From Bacteroidota bacterium (GTDB lineage: Bacteria; Bacteroidota; Bacteroidia; Cytophagales; Spirosomataceae), in assembly GCA_020161355.1 (NCBI GenBank), contig JAIUOF010000001.1, forward strand, positions 124,001 to 188,000: 64,000 nucleotides of DNA, read 5' to 3'. The notes below the pieces were generated by a model that ran no database searches, had not been told where the DNA came from, and saw only the letters and a list, made by a program, of their open reading frames with translations. Positions within the stretch are counted from its first letter, which is position 1, and each line of letters begins with the position of its first letter. Below, in pieces: positions 1 through 9,288 of this stretch. The translations under genes were made by a program, and so were the position numbers.

Positions 1-281
1 CAATTCATAGGTTTATAGGTTACCACACATGTTTTTTTGCCGGCTGCGGCTTTGGGCTTTTGATGTGAAGCATCTGCCTTGACATGACAAGCTGTACATT
101 TTAATGTCTGGTGAACCGAGCTATTGTAAGCATGCGTTGAAATGTTGTCTTTGTGGCATGATATACACTCCGTGTTTGCCGGAGCCACCGACTTTGAAGT
201 TTGTGCAATTGCCACCGACGTCACCGATACTATGACCAGCGTACTGAAAAAGATCTTAAATGTTGAAGCTAATACTTTCAT
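1..281 (-). CDS. c-type cytochrome, C-terminus beyond window
   Basis: The first 93 codons are visible; the gene runs off the left edge. An ATG at 281 opens a signal peptide (MKVLASTFKIFFSTLVIV, cleavage probably after AIAQ), followed by two haem-binding CxxCH motifs, CISCH near residue 40 and CTACH near residue 62, so the protein is an exported multihaem or dihaem cytochrome. It begins 14 bp after the YeeE-rhodanese gene on the same strand and is probably the last visible gene of the tetrathionate reductase operon, where it could pass electrons to or from the octaheme enzyme. That role is inferred from position only. The full haem count cannot be seen. Confidence 0.8.
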   Translation of the reverse strand, partial: MKVLASTFKIFFSTLVIVSVTSVAIAQTSKSVAPANTECISCHKDNISTHAYNSSVHQTLKCTACHVKADASHQKPKAAAGKKTCVVTYKPMN

Positions 282-295
282 GAGTAATTAATATT

Positions 296-1492
296 TTATC
301 CACAGAGCCCACCAGAGCGTTTTTTGCCACCGATTTTCAATTTAGGAGTATAGGCATCCTTTTTGAAAAGTTCGAGCACTTCTGAAGGAGGTGAAGATAG
401 ATTTATGGGCTCTCCATGGACTTTTTTGTCAGCCAAAAGGTTGTTCCAGTTTTGAACACCATTTTCCATAATATACAGGTTTTCAATACCCTGCACTTTC
501 AAATATTTCCATGCCTGTACCGACACCGAATCATTTTCAGCAAGTAATATTACCACACCATTGGTTGGTAGCTGGGTATAGGGATTTACAAAATCTGGAT
601 TTAACAGGTCATCCATTTTGGTATTGACAGAACCATATAAATGAAACTTTTGAAATTCTGAATGAGGTCTTAGATCCAGCGTGATTAACTTCACGTTGGC
701 GTCATTGCTGGTTTTAATGTATTCTAAAGGATGAATAAATACTTTTTTCGAATTTAACATACCGGAATATTTACCTTCCAGCATTTTCCATTTTCTGGCA
801 GGATCGGGTTGACCTAAAGCCCAGATTATCACCGAAACAATCACCAAAACTCCGGAACTGAAGATATAGGCCTTGCGGGAAATCTTCCATGACCAGGGTT
901 TATTGGTGCCTTCATTTCTGAAATATTCTTCGGTTTTTTCGGCAGCGTAAAACATTACTAAAGCCATGATTGTAACAGCAAAAACTGTTGCACCAACTGA
1001 CCAGCCCAGCCAGTCAGACAGCAGGTAACGGCCATAAAAAGAAGAATACCAAAAATCTTCGAAAGTTGGAAGGGTTTCACCAAAAATACCGGCTCCAACT
1101 ACGGCTCCGATCAAGAAAAACAAGCCGTCAATTTTTAGACTTGCGGTAGAAACCAATGAGGTTCCGGGGCAATATCCACCTACTATAAACCCTATGCCCA
1201 TAATAAATCCGCCAACTATTCCCGGCCAGAGGAAGGTTTCATTAACCGAGATTTGTGCAAAATCTAAAAATCCTAAACCGGAAGATAAAAATATAAGTAA
1301 ACAAGCTACCAGAATTCCGGTGAACATGGTTTTCAGTACAGTCATATCTTTAAAATAAAACTGTGCCGCCAGTCTGCGGGAATCACCAAAACCGGCCAAC
1401 TCGAGGGAGACCCCAAAACCTATTCCTATCAGGATAAAAATCAGATATCCACCGATTTTTCCAAATAATGCGATAACATCTATAGGTAACAT
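296..1492 (-). CDS. YeeE/YedE-family sulfur transporter fused to a Cys-less rhodanese-like domain
   Basis: 398 residues. Roughly residues 1-235 are membrane segments of the YeeE/YedE (TsuA/PmpA-type) family, with the conserved cysteine motif GGYCPGTS; family members carry thiosulfate or related sulfur compounds across the inner membrane. Residues about 255-365 have a rhodanese-like pattern (LITLDLRPHSEF, then VVILLAEND, then GIENLYIMENGVQNW), but the active-site loop where a rhodanese has Cys reads LLAENDSVS, so it should not be a normal sulfurtransferase. A lone cysteine lies one residue from the C-terminus (SGGLCG). The neighbour at 1511-2032 is the partner half-transporter; the pair plus the octaheme enzyme point to uptake or export of sulfur oxyanions. 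The substrate is not shown by the sequence. Confidence 0.85.
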   Translation of the reverse strand: MLPIDVIALFGKIGGYLIFILIGIGFGVSLELAGFGDSRRLAAQFYFKDMTVLKTMFTGILVACLLIFLSSGLGFLDFAQISVNETFLWPGIVGGFIMGIGFIVGGYCPGTSLVSTASLKIDGLFFLIGAVVGAGIFGETLPTFEDFWYSSFYGRYLLSDWLGWSVGATVFAVTIMALVMFYAAEKTEEYFRNEGTNKPWSWKISRKAYIFSSGVLVIVSVIIWALGQPDPARKWKMLEGKYSGMLNSKKVFIHPLEYIKTSNDANVKLITLDLRPHSEFQKFHLYGSVNTKMDDLLNPDFVNPYTQLPTNGVVILLAENDSVSVQAWKYLKVQGIENLYIMENGVQNWNNLLADKKVHGEPINLSSPPSEVLELFKKDAYTPKLKIGGKKRSGGLCG

Positions 1493-1510
1493 AATGATTT
1501 GTTTTTAATG

Positions 1511-2032
1511 TTAATTTGACCAAAGTTTTCTTCCAAAATAGGCAAATGCATAGCCTCCGGCAAATACGCTCATCATAAATGCCCAGCTTCCTACAGAAAG
1601 CAGAGAACCACCTGAAAGTGCTTGACCCGAAGTACACCCTCTGGCAAACCGGGCACCATAACCCATGATAGCCCCCCCAATAAGTGCGAAAATCAACCTT
1701 TGAATATTTGTTATTTTTGGTCCTTTGAAAATTTCCACTTTCATGCGTCCATTGTACCAGGCAGATATCATTCCTCCGATAAATGTTCCAAAAAGTAACA
1801 ACACGCTAGCATGGTCAAGAGGATTGTGATCTCCCGCTCCCATGGCAGCGAAAGTTCCTACTTTGTCGACATGCGACTGCCAAACCAACTTGGCAAAGGC
1901 TACCTGAATACGGCTAATAGCACCTGAGGCACCTAATCCGCTGTGGGTCAGCACAAATGCGGCATATAAAACTACCCCTAAAATAGTCCCTGCTAAATAG
2001 GGGTTTGTTACCGGATTGGGTCGTTTTTTCAT
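1511..2032 (-). CDS. YeeE/YedE-family half-transporter
   Basis: 173 residues with about four membrane segments and the family motif GARFARGCTSGQALSGG, whose Cys is the conserved sulfur-relay cysteine of the YeeE/YedE family. It is about half the length of E. coli YeeE, which agrees with two-gene versions in which separate half proteins make one transporter. It lies 6 bp after the octaheme cytochrome gene and 18 bp before the YeeE-rhodanese gene, so the three are almost certainly cotranscribed from the right. Probable job: moving thiosulfate or tetrathionate-derived sulfur across the inner membrane as a heterodimer with its neighbour (inference). Confidence 0.85.
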   Translation of the reverse strand: MKKRPNPVTNPYLAGTILGVVLYAAFVLTHSGLGASGAISRIQVAFAKLVWQSHVDKVGTFAAMGAGDHNPLDHASVLLLFGTFIGGMISAWYNGRMKVEIFKGPKITNIQRLIFALIGGAIMGYGARFARGCTSGQALSGGSLLSVGSWAFMMSVFAGGYAFAYFGRKLWSN

Positions 2033-2038
2033 GATATT

Positions 2039-3499
2039 TTATTTTTTATTTGATTTTACGGCACCTTGAGCCGGGTCATGTTTGTAACCCAACTGTTGCC
2101 AGTTGATTCTTCCTTCAGGTGAATGGCATTGCGTACAAGTCAACGCATTATTTTTAGTAGATACCATGTGGTTGATTGGCCAGTACATTTTGGTTTTGGT
2201 AAATCCATATTTACCACTGTAAGGCAATTTGTTCAGTTCGGCACCTTTTGCGATGGCGTATTTCCAGTCAAACTTGGTCCAATAGCCTCCTTCCCCACTG
2301 GTAAGCGGAGGTATCAGGATGTTGTTTACAGGGTCATACGGCTGATTGCTATGATGCACTTTAAACGGCCAAATCTTTGCATTTGGGTCTTGTCTTGACC
2401 CTATCGGATGGTTGATATTATGCTCTTCTTCATTGTCTAGTTTGTCGCCGGTGATATATCTGTCCATTTTTCCGGTGTACCATGCATAGGTAGGAACCAC
2501 CTCTTCTTCATAGTGGAATTCCCCTTTGATTTTCAAATATTCATGCGGATTGTCTTTGCGGGTGGTTGAGCCGGCTTTTGCCCAGTCCCAGGTCATTTTG
2601 GTGGGTCGTTTTCTGGCAAACTCAGGAATATGGCAGGTCTGGCAGGCGATCCTAGCGGTATGCTCATTCAGGCGGTGCTCTTTATGAGGCTTTTCATCGT
2701 GACATTTTATACAGTCAAATCGGTTGACCTTTGTTTTTTCGGTATAAGTGGTATTCAGTTTACCCGAAATAGCATGGTGCTTGGTCTCATGACAATCTAT
2801 GCACTGAAAATTGAGTTTACCAATATGAATATCAAGTTCGGGGTTGGCGTTGAGCAGGGATTCGTCAAGGTCACCATGTTTCACGCCCATGCCGCCACCA
2901 CCGTTAAAGTGGCAAATGCCGCAATTATCACGATTGGGGCGTCTTACACTGGCGGCTACGGTTTTTAAGTCCACAGATTTATGCGGCAAACCATAATTTG
3001 ACTTTGAATATGTGCCGGAGCCGTCGTGGCAAACCAGACAATCCACATTTTCTTCTTTATTAAAATCATAATTTTGATCCGACCAGTTATATCCTGCATG
3101 GCAGGTCACACAGGATTTCCAGTTTCCCACCACACTAATACAGAAGTTGTTTACCTGATTTCTTTTACCGGTCTTTATGTTTTTGCCGTTGCGGTTCACA
3201 TCACCACTAAGCCAGGTCCAGTGTGGGGTTTTCATAACCTCTTTCGCACTATTTGGGTGACATTTGAGGCAGGTTTTGGTGAGTTCGGTTGGGGAAGTGA
3301 TAGTGTCTTTAAAATAGGCACTATGGTCAAGATGAGGTAAAACTTTACCCTCCAGCGGGTTAATGGGTTCAGGGATAACCACCTGATTGGTCTTAAGACC
3401 TGTTTTGATAGTAAACCCAATCAAAACCAAACCTACCACAGCCAGAGCGGCTATTCCTATGACCCCAAGTTTACTATATCTTGTATTTTCAACTTTCAT
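2039..3499 (-). CDS. octaheme c-type cytochrome, tetrathionate reductase family
   Basis: 486 residues. An N-terminal membrane anchor (IGIAALAVVGLVLIGFTI) precedes eight CxxCH haem sites: CLKCH, CVTCH, CLVCH, CGICH, CIDCH, CIKCH, CQTCH and CTQCH. The number, the spacing and conserved stretches such as TPHWTW and HIPEFARKRPTKMTW match the Shewanella octaheme tetrathionate reductase (Otr) family, which can reduce tetrathionate, nitrite and hydroxylamine in vitro. It is the first gene of the minus-strand operon with the YeeE/YedE pair. The genomic partners favour sulfur oxyanion chemistry over nitrogen chemistry here, but that is inference; the physiological direction (tetrathionate reduction or thiosulfate oxidation) cannot be read from the sequence. 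Confidence 0.88.
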   Translation of the reverse strand: MKVENTRYSKLGVIGIAALAVVGLVLIGFTIKTGLKTNQVVIPEPINPLEGKVLPHLDHSAYFKDTITSPTELTKTCLKCHPNSAKEVMKTPHWTWLSGDVNRNGKNIKTGKRNQVNNFCISVVGNWKSCVTCHAGYNWSDQNYDFNKEENVDCLVCHDGSGTYSKSNYGLPHKSVDLKTVAASVRRPNRDNCGICHFNGGGGMGVKHGDLDESLLNANPELDIHIGKLNFQCIDCHETKHHAISGKLNTTYTEKTKVNRFDCIKCHDEKPHKEHRLNEHTARIACQTCHIPEFARKRPTKMTWDWAKAGSTTRKDNPHEYLKIKGEFHYEEEVVPTYAWYTGKMDRYITGDKLDNEEEHNINHPIGSRQDPNAKIWPFKVHHSNQPYDPVNNILIPPLTSGEGGYWTKFDWKYAIAKGAELNKLPYSGKYGFTKTKMYWPINHMVSTKNNALTCTQCHSPEGRINWQQLGYKHDPAQGAVKSNKK

Positions 3500-4281
3500 A
3501 ATATGAGATAATATTTATCCTTTTGTTTTTTTGAATTTTTCAGATATTCAATTTTTTCCTACGATAAATTTCAAATCCCAATTAATGTCCTCTGCTTTTA
3601 CTGTCTAATTTAGTTTTGCCACAGCCTTAGTTCTGTGGAGGAAAGTGGGAGCATGTTTACTTTTGATTTGATTCATTTATTATAAGGTTATTATTAATTT
3701 AAAGAAAAGCTTATTTCTTTAATCATTCTTTTAAATTAACATATTTTCATATATTGATATAGAAAAATCTTCAGGCAAATATAATTTGGTGTAATTAGAG
3801 AAAAACTGACCTTCCTCATTGATTGGAATGAGTTTAGAGTGGTTTTAAGAAATATTGTTTTTTGGTTTTTTAAAATTGGAAAGTGGGTGATTTCCCTGCT
3901 TTTAGTAGATTTCTGAATTTCTGGAAGTATATCTTACTTTGACTTAGGGAGAAAATTGGGCTTTATTCGCTTAATTATTAATTTATTTCTTACTAAGAGT
4001 TATCCAGGAGTTTATTTTTAAGTATTCTTAAAGCCATATTTTCAGATTTTTTTAATTTTTGTAAAATATTGGAATTTATTGAATGTAAGGTAGATAGAAT
4101 TTTTGGAATCTATAAATATGGTTTAATATTTTACGCCAAATCGATAATCATTTGAAAGTACAATTTACTTTGTGTTTATTTTCGGTTAAAAAGAGTTAAT
4201 GAAAGCGATTTTTACGGATGAAAAGAGAAAAATTTTCTGGTCTTCCCAGTCGATTGAGAAACTTCGAGTGGATGACAAATT
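3500..4281. other. 782-bp AT-rich intergenic region
   Basis: No convincing coding frame on either strand. It holds the upstream region of the octaheme cytochrome gene (right to left), a small perfect hairpin at 3619-3638 (CCACAG/CTGTGG, 8-nt loop) and one copy of a diverged 120-bp repeat at 4007-4130. No TAnnTTTG-type promoter could be placed with confidence. Confidence 0.6.
4007..4130 (-). repeat. diverged 120-bp repeat, copy A
   Basis: Aligns by eye with 5246-5366 in the same orientation, roughly four bases in five matching, including the stretch AAAATATTGGAATTTATTG and a shared minus-strand string encoding MALRILKNKLL. Copy A has stop codons in the frame that is open in copy B, so it does not look like a conserved gene. 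It lies downstream of the 226-residue secreted protein. Confidence 0.7.
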
Positions 4282-4962
4282 CTATTTCCATTTTATTGGA
4301 TTTTGGTCTATATTTCTTATTTTTAGTAATTTATTAAACTCAGGAAGAGTAAAACCTTTTTGAAGAGCTACCCTTTCAAACTCTTTAAATTTGAAATTTG
4401 GAATATAATATTCATCAGGTTTTTCGACTGAAAATAAAAACAACGCAGCCCAATCCATAACTTCCTGATTATTGATTTCTAATATTCTGTTAGTTAATAT
4501 GTCAAATGTTACAATAGTGTTTTTGTATAAGTCTTCATTTTTCACACTTAACTTCAATTTATTCATTTCATTTAACCACAATGACTCAATATCATTGAGA
4601 TCTTTGGTTTCTAGCGAATTTTCTATTTTTAAGGAAGAATTTATTAAGTCATAATCAATCTTAATTTTTGAATCTAATTTCCCAAAAACATAAATATTTT
4701 TGTGCAAGGGATATAGGTTTATTTCATATATACCAACACTGTCCACATTAAATAAATATTGGGTTCGAGTATCTGCTGAATAAAAGATCAAATTACAATC
4801 TTTACGAAAAGCAACACTTTCTATGCGATTTATATCTCCTTTTAGGTTGAATTCAATCTGACTAAAAACAAATTGTGAACTAAAAATAAATAGAATGGTA
4901 TTTAGAGAAATAACTCTTGCTTTCAAGTCCATTTTTATTTTAGATAAAGTCTTAGTAATCAA
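4282..4962 (-). CDS. hypothetical secreted protein
   Basis: 226 residues, no family recognised. Residues about 12-35 form a signal peptide (VISLNTILFIFSSQFVFSQ), so the real start may be the second Met (MDLKARVIS, start at 4932) rather than the first. The mature part begins IEFNLKGDINRIESVAF, a beta-rich layout that resembles the N-terminal domain in front of Bacteroidota periplasmic thioredoxin-like proteins, but no CxxC follows. It starts 11 bp after the stop of the small frame at 4974 and probably shares its transcript. Function unknown. Confidence 0.65.
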   Translation of the reverse strand: MITKTLSKIKMDLKARVISLNTILFIFSSQFVFSQIEFNLKGDINRIESVAFRKDCNLIFYSADTRTQYLFNVDSVGIYEINLYPLHKNIYVFGKLDSKIKIDYDLINSSLKIENSLETKDLNDIESLWLNEMNKLKLSVKNEDLYKNTIVTFDILTNRILEINNQEVMDWAALFLFSVEKPDEYYIPNFKFKEFERVALQKGFTLPEFNKLLKIRNIDQNPIKWK

Positions 4963-4973
4963 ACTTTTAATTT

Positions 4974-5426
4974 TTATATATAGTCTAAATATTTTAGTAA
5001 AAGCTGGTGAAATTTTGGGTCTTTTTCAAGTTTTTCAATGAATGGGTTGTTTTCAATTGCTATTACTGTTGTTGAATCAGTAATAATGGGCCTCTCTTTT
5101 TCGAAGTAAACCACTGCATTTTGTGAGTAACAATTTAAGCTAAATGCAAAAATAGAAATTTGGCAAAAAAATACGATTTTCGTAAATATAGGATTAGTCG
5201 TCCAAATGGTTTCTTCAAAAGGACAACGGTGGTTGCCGCAGAGTAAGAGTTTATTCTTTAGTATTCTCAAAGCCATTTTTACCGGACTTTTTTTAGTTTT
5301 AAAATATTGGAATTTATTGGATGTAAGATAGATAAAACTTTTGGAATCTGGGAATATTGCCTGATTCTTCATGATAAAATTTTTAACCAAGCAATATGAG
5401 GACAATAGCATTTTCCAGGCAAACAT
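4974..5426 (-). CDS. small hypothetical secreted protein, start unclear
   Basis: The stop at 4974 is firm; the start is not. The credible part is the last 70 residues: a hydrophobic signal segment (IVFFCQISIFAFSLNCYSQ) followed by a mature peptide of about 49 residues ending LLLKYLDYI. No ATG stands directly before the signal segment. The open frame extends upstream through repeat copy B (5246-5366), with possible starts at 5426 and 5276 (MALRILKNK). The repeat may have landed in or next to the gene and displaced its start, so this may be a damaged gene. The product is not recognised; the neighbour at 4282-4962 is also a small secreted protein. Confidence 0.4.
   Translation of the reverse strand: MFAWKMLLSSYCLVKNFIMKNQAIFPDSKSFIYLTSNKFQYFKTKKSPVKMALRILKNKLLLCGNHRCPFEETIWTTNPIFTKIVFFCQISIFAFSLNCYSQNAVVYFEKERPIITDSTTVIAIENNPFIEKLEKDPKFHQLLLKYLDYI
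5246..5366 (-). repeat. diverged 120-bp repeat, copy B
   Basis: Second copy of the element at 4007-4130, same orientation, about 1.2 kb away. It overlaps the doubtful N-terminal part of the frame at 4974-5426. Shared landmarks are AAAATATTGGAATTTATTG and GGAATCT. Confidence 0.7.
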
Positions 5427-5469
5427 ATTTTATACCGAGAATGTAAACAGACGAAATTATTACTTAATC

Positions 5470-7110
5470 CTATTTCTTCACAAAAACATTCTCGCTCAAC
5501 AAAACATTTCGTGGGTCAAATTCCACTTTTTCCGGAATTGCATTCAAATTGAAAGTTTGTATTTGCTGTTTTTTTGTCAGATTCATTTTCAAAATAGTGG
5601 GCTTGGAATTACCCTTGGTGTAATAGGCTATTTCTATTGGTAAACTATATGTAAAATCTTGAATTTGAGATAATTGTATAGTTAATTTTTTACTCTTTTC
5701 GTCAAAATTCCATGTGCCATTTATAAAAGGATTGATGGGTTGAAATAACCATTGTTTGAAAAACGTTTTCAAATCTTTGCCAGAGGCTTTTTCCATCTCT
5801 ATTCTGAAATCATCAGTTGTGGCACTTCCATTGAAAAACTTAGCATAATAAGATTGTATTCCTTTTTTGAAATTGTTTTCACCGATCATATCTCTGAGCA
5901 TGTACAGTATCCAGGCACCTTTTTGATAGGTCAGACCCGAAGTTACGTCTTCTTTTTCAGCAGTTCTCGGACTAACAATACTAAAATCAGGCATTTTTTT
6001 GGCCATTTTAAAAACTGATTCTTTAGATTTTATGACCTCCTTGTCAAATTCTTCCTTTCCATATTCCTTTTCTATAAATAGCATCGTAAAAAAAGTAGCA
6101 AATCCCTCGCTTAGCCAAGCATCGTCCCAAGTTGACTCAGTAACACAATTGCCAAACCATTGATGTGCTAATTCGTGTATGACCACATTTCTTAATCTTA
6201 CATCTCTTTTGCCATTAATCAATTTATCTGAATAAAATATCGCTGAAGAAGTTTCCATTCCACCACCAGAGTTAACAGATTGAATATTAGCTAGTTTTTC
6301 ATAAGCAAATGGCCCCACGTAGCTGCTAAAAAGCTCTAATACTTTTTTGGTAGGTTCGTCAAAATCATAAAATCCAGCTTCTCTATCTTTGGAATACACC
6401 CAGGTTTCAACAGTTTTTCCTTCAAATCTGTCCACATATTTTACAGCAAAATCTGCAACTCCAAGTACGGTCAACCAACATGAAACCGGCACTGATTGTT
6501 TCCAATGGGTCAGTTTTGTATTATTTCCCAGATCAGATTCTTCCATTAACAAGCCATTCGACACAACTTTATAATGAGAAGGTGCTACCACTATAAACTC
6601 AGAAGTTGCTTTGTCTGACGGGTGGTCATAGGTTGGCAACCAATGGCGTGCTTTATTGGGCCAGTTTTCACAAAAAAAGCTTCTATCGCCATTTCTTGTA
6701 GGACCTATTTTTAGCCCATCAAATGGTATTCCGTGATATTTTATGCTAAATTCCAATTCAGTGTTGGCAACAGAAGGGCTTGGCAAATTGATTATAATTT
6801 CATCGTTTTGATGGGAAAAGAGCACCGGAATGTTCCCGGCTTTTATGGAGTCAATCTGCATGCCTTTACATTGCCTATCGGTAGTTTTATTTATTAAATC
6901 TAACCTAAATGACTGTATTCCAGCCTTTTTAAACAAAATGCTAACTTTAGCATTTCCCAGTATTTCATCAGTATCATCCGACAATGTTAGATGAAATGCA
7001 TAATGTTTGATGTCAATGTTTTTATTGACAGGATAATCATCTGCCAAAACGATTTTGGGAAATAAAAGCAGACTAGTGGCTATTAAAATGTTCTTTAAGT
7101 TTCGCATCAA
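5470..7110 (-). CDS. M1-family zinc metallopeptidase
   Basis: 546 residues with signal peptide (ILIATSLLLFPKIVLA). An N-terminal M1 beta-sandwich domain precedes the catalytic domain: HELAHQW near residue 311 and the third zinc ligand in SEGFATFF give the complete HExxH-x18-E signature. The substrate motif GxMEN appears as GGMETSS, an unusual Asn-to-Thr change. Being exported, it probably trims peptides in the periplasm or outside the cell. Its ATG overlaps the end of the next M1 gene by 4 bp, so the two are translationally coupled and transcribed from the right. It lacks the long C-terminal helical domain of full-length aminopeptidase N. Confidence 0.92.
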   Translation of the reverse strand: MMRNLKNILIATSLLLFPKIVLADDYPVNKNIDIKHYAFHLTLSDDTDEILGNAKVSILFKKAGIQSFRLDLINKTTDRQCKGMQIDSIKAGNIPVLFSHQNDEIIINLPSPSVANTELEFSIKYHGIPFDGLKIGPTRNGDRSFFCENWPNKARHWLPTYDHPSDKATSEFIVVAPSHYKVVSNGLLMEESDLGNNTKLTHWKQSVPVSCWLTVLGVADFAVKYVDRFEGKTVETWVYSKDREAGFYDFDEPTKKVLELFSSYVGPFAYEKLANIQSVNSGGGMETSSAIFYSDKLINGKRDVRLRNVVIHELAHQWFGNCVTESTWDDAWLSEGFATFFTMLFIEKEYGKEEFDKEVIKSKESVFKMAKKMPDFSIVSPRTAEKEDVTSGLTYQKGAWILYMLRDMIGENNFKKGIQSYYAKFFNGSATTDDFRIEMEKASGKDLKTFFKQWLFQPINPFINGTWNFDEKSKKLTIQLSQIQDFTYSLPIEIAYYTKGNSKPTILKMNLTKKQQIQTFNLNAIPEKVEFDPRNVLLSENVFVKK

Positions 7111-8756
7111 TGTATCGTTATTTTTTTGAGATAATTGCCTTTGGGATCCACTTGCGGAGCAAAATCGCTGGTCACTGTAAAACCTTCTGCAGGGATTATC
7201 ACTTTCTCTGATTTGCCGTTTGATATTATGTCAAATGGCAAAGGCATGAAGAAATTATTAAGCTTAATCCGATATTTTTGAAAGCCAATTTCTTTCACAT
7301 CTATATCCAAAACATCAGTAGTTTTCAAGTAAAAATCAAAAAACGGTTTCAGGTTTTTTCCGGCTGCAGAGCTAAATAGCTTTTCAACATCATCGGAAGT
7401 TACGACATTGTCATAGGTATATTTTGGGTCGGTGGCTAATTTCTTAATGGTAGGAAAGAAAATCTCATCGCCTATTAAATACCTTAAACTATGCATAAAA
7501 AAGGAGCCTTTTACATAAATATCTCCTCCCGAATACACCTCTTCTTCTGTTACTTCTTCCCCCAAAACCATCGCTTTTCTATTTCTAACACCCCTTCTGT
7601 GGCCATCAATCATGGTGTTGTAGGCCGTTTCGCCACCAATTTCTAACATCGCCAAAGCTTCTGCGTAGGTGGCAATTCCCTCCTGTATCCACATGTGTGC
7701 CCAATCTTTGTTGGTCACCTTATTGGCCCACCATTCATGTGCGTACTCATGAAAAAGGTTATCGGAATATTCCTGCCCATTGATGGTTTTGTATTTAAAT
7801 TTATTGTCGAAAGTGATCATGGTTTGGTGCTCCATTCCTGGATTTGGCACTTCAGCGATTCCGATTTTTTCCTTGACCCAAGGATACTCACCAAAGTACT
7901 TTTCCAAGATTTTGCTATCCCGCTTTTTCAATTCAATCACCTTTTTGGCTTGAGCAGTATCGGCTTCTAATACATAATACTCAATGGGAACCAGATTTCC
8001 CGCTATGGTGGTATAGGTGTCTCTGGCCACTTTGTATTTAGCGATATTAAACAAAATACAATAATTACTTATGGTGTAGTTGGTTTTCCAGTAATAAGTG
8101 GATTTGTTTTTTTTGGTGTTTACGTTTATTAATAAACCCGGACCGGCTACAACTAAATTTGAAGGAACAGTGATTTTCATATCAACGCCATCATTGGGTT
8201 CGTCAGAGGGGTGGTCTTTGCACGGGAAATACATTTTTCCACCTTCACCTTGAATATTTATCGCTACCCAATCGTTTCCTGCCACGTCTTTTGTCCATGT
8301 AAAACCTCCATCCCATGGTGGTCTGATGGCCACCGGGGGTATGCCATTGTACTGGATTTTAACTTTCTGATTTCCTTTCTCAAATCCTACAGAAGAAGTG
8401 ATAAATATTTTATCGTCTTTTTGTATATAAGAGGCGATTTTGCCATTCACTTTTATGCCGGTAACTTTATACAAATGAATCAAGTCAAGCATTAAAGTGT
8501 CGGTTTTTTGTGAAAGATTTAAACTCACCTCAGTAAAACCGGCTATAGATTGTTTGGTAATATCCACATCCAATTCAATGGTATAATGCCTGATATCCAT
8601 GATGGCTTGAAGCGGGTTTAGCTTTCCGCCAGATGTAAGATACAAAATATCCCGATTGTTAATGTCATCTCTGTTTTGGCTTTTTCCGACAAAACTTAAA
8701 AATAGAAATGTTGTTAAAAATGAGGTTTTTAAAAGGAAATTTAAAGGAATATTCAT
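7107..8756 (-). CDS. M1-family zinc metallopeptidase
   Basis: 549 residues, signal peptide LKTSFLTTFLFLSFVGKS. The zinc site is HEYAHEWW near residue 335 with Glu in QEGIATYAEA, a complete HExxH-x18-E. The GxMEN-like motif reads NPGMEHQ. It has the same compact architecture as the following M1 gene but the two proteins are clearly diverged, so they look like an old tandem duplication with separate specificities. It is the first gene of the pair; its stop overlaps the next start by 4 bp. Substrate unknown. Confidence 0.92.
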   Translation of the reverse strand: MNIPLNFLLKTSFLTTFLFLSFVGKSQNRDDINNRDILYLTSGGKLNPLQAIMDIRHYTIELDVDITKQSIAGFTEVSLNLSQKTDTLMLDLIHLYKVTGIKVNGKIASYIQKDDKIFITSSVGFEKGNQKVKIQYNGIPPVAIRPPWDGGFTWTKDVAGNDWVAINIQGEGGKMYFPCKDHPSDEPNDGVDMKITVPSNLVVAGPGLLINVNTKKNKSTYYWKTNYTISNYCILFNIAKYKVARDTYTTIAGNLVPIEYYVLEADTAQAKKVIELKKRDSKILEKYFGEYPWVKEKIGIAEVPNPGMEHQTMITFDNKFKYKTINGQEYSDNLFHEYAHEWWANKVTNKDWAHMWIQEGIATYAEALAMLEIGGETAYNTMIDGHRRGVRNRKAMVLGEEVTEEEVYSGGDIYVKGSFFMHSLRYLIGDEIFFPTIKKLATDPKYTYDNVVTSDDVEKLFSSAAGKNLKPFFDFYLKTTDVLDIDVKEIGFQKYRIKLNNFFMPLPFDIISNGKSEKVIIPAEGFTVTSDFAPQVDPKGNYLKKITIH

Positions 8757-9007
8757 TTTGAAAATAGTTTTAGGTTTTCAGGGGGAGGTACCTTGGTTTA
8801 TCTAAAAATTAAATCTTTTTTCGATTTATTAAAAGTAAGAAAGTTATTTCTGAAATTTTATATTTTCCTTTACATTTTTAGATGCTTCCCGACAGTCCTA
8901 AATGTTTTTTCGGTTCGAAATGGTATTGGCCATCTGAAAGACGGTTAATAAAGCCATTTCCCTGCAGTTTGTGCTATTCATATTGAATTTAACCCGCCTT
9001 TATCTGT

Positions 9008-9271
9008 TTATGCCGCCATACATAACTCTTGAGTGGAAAAGTTAAGCAATATTGCCAGTTTAGCATTATTAGGAAGATTTCTCATAAAATAGTCTCCGCC
9101 AAATACTATAAAGTTGCTTCTGCTTAGGATTTTTTTTGGTAAAAATGGGAAGCTTACACAAAATCCTTTAAGAAATTCTTCAAGTATTTTCTGGTTATAT
9201 TTAAGTTTGTGAGCAATTGAATTCCTTAATTTATTTCCGAGTTTTAATTCATTGTAAAGAAATTGTATGTC
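9008..9271 (-). pseudogene. possible remnant of a HEPN-like gene
   Basis: An 87-codon open frame bounded by TAG upstream and TAA downstream, with no ATG near its start. The translation looks protein-like (LGNKLRNSIAHKLKYNQ, later FIVFGGDYFMRNLPNN) and contains RNSIAH, which fits the Rx4H core of HEPN proteins. It lies just past the last attC-like repeat, where a third cassette would be expected, so it may be the decayed content of one. The rest of 8757-9288 holds no gene that can be supported. Confidence 0.35.
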
Positions 9272-9288
9272 CTAAAATAGTCCACACT

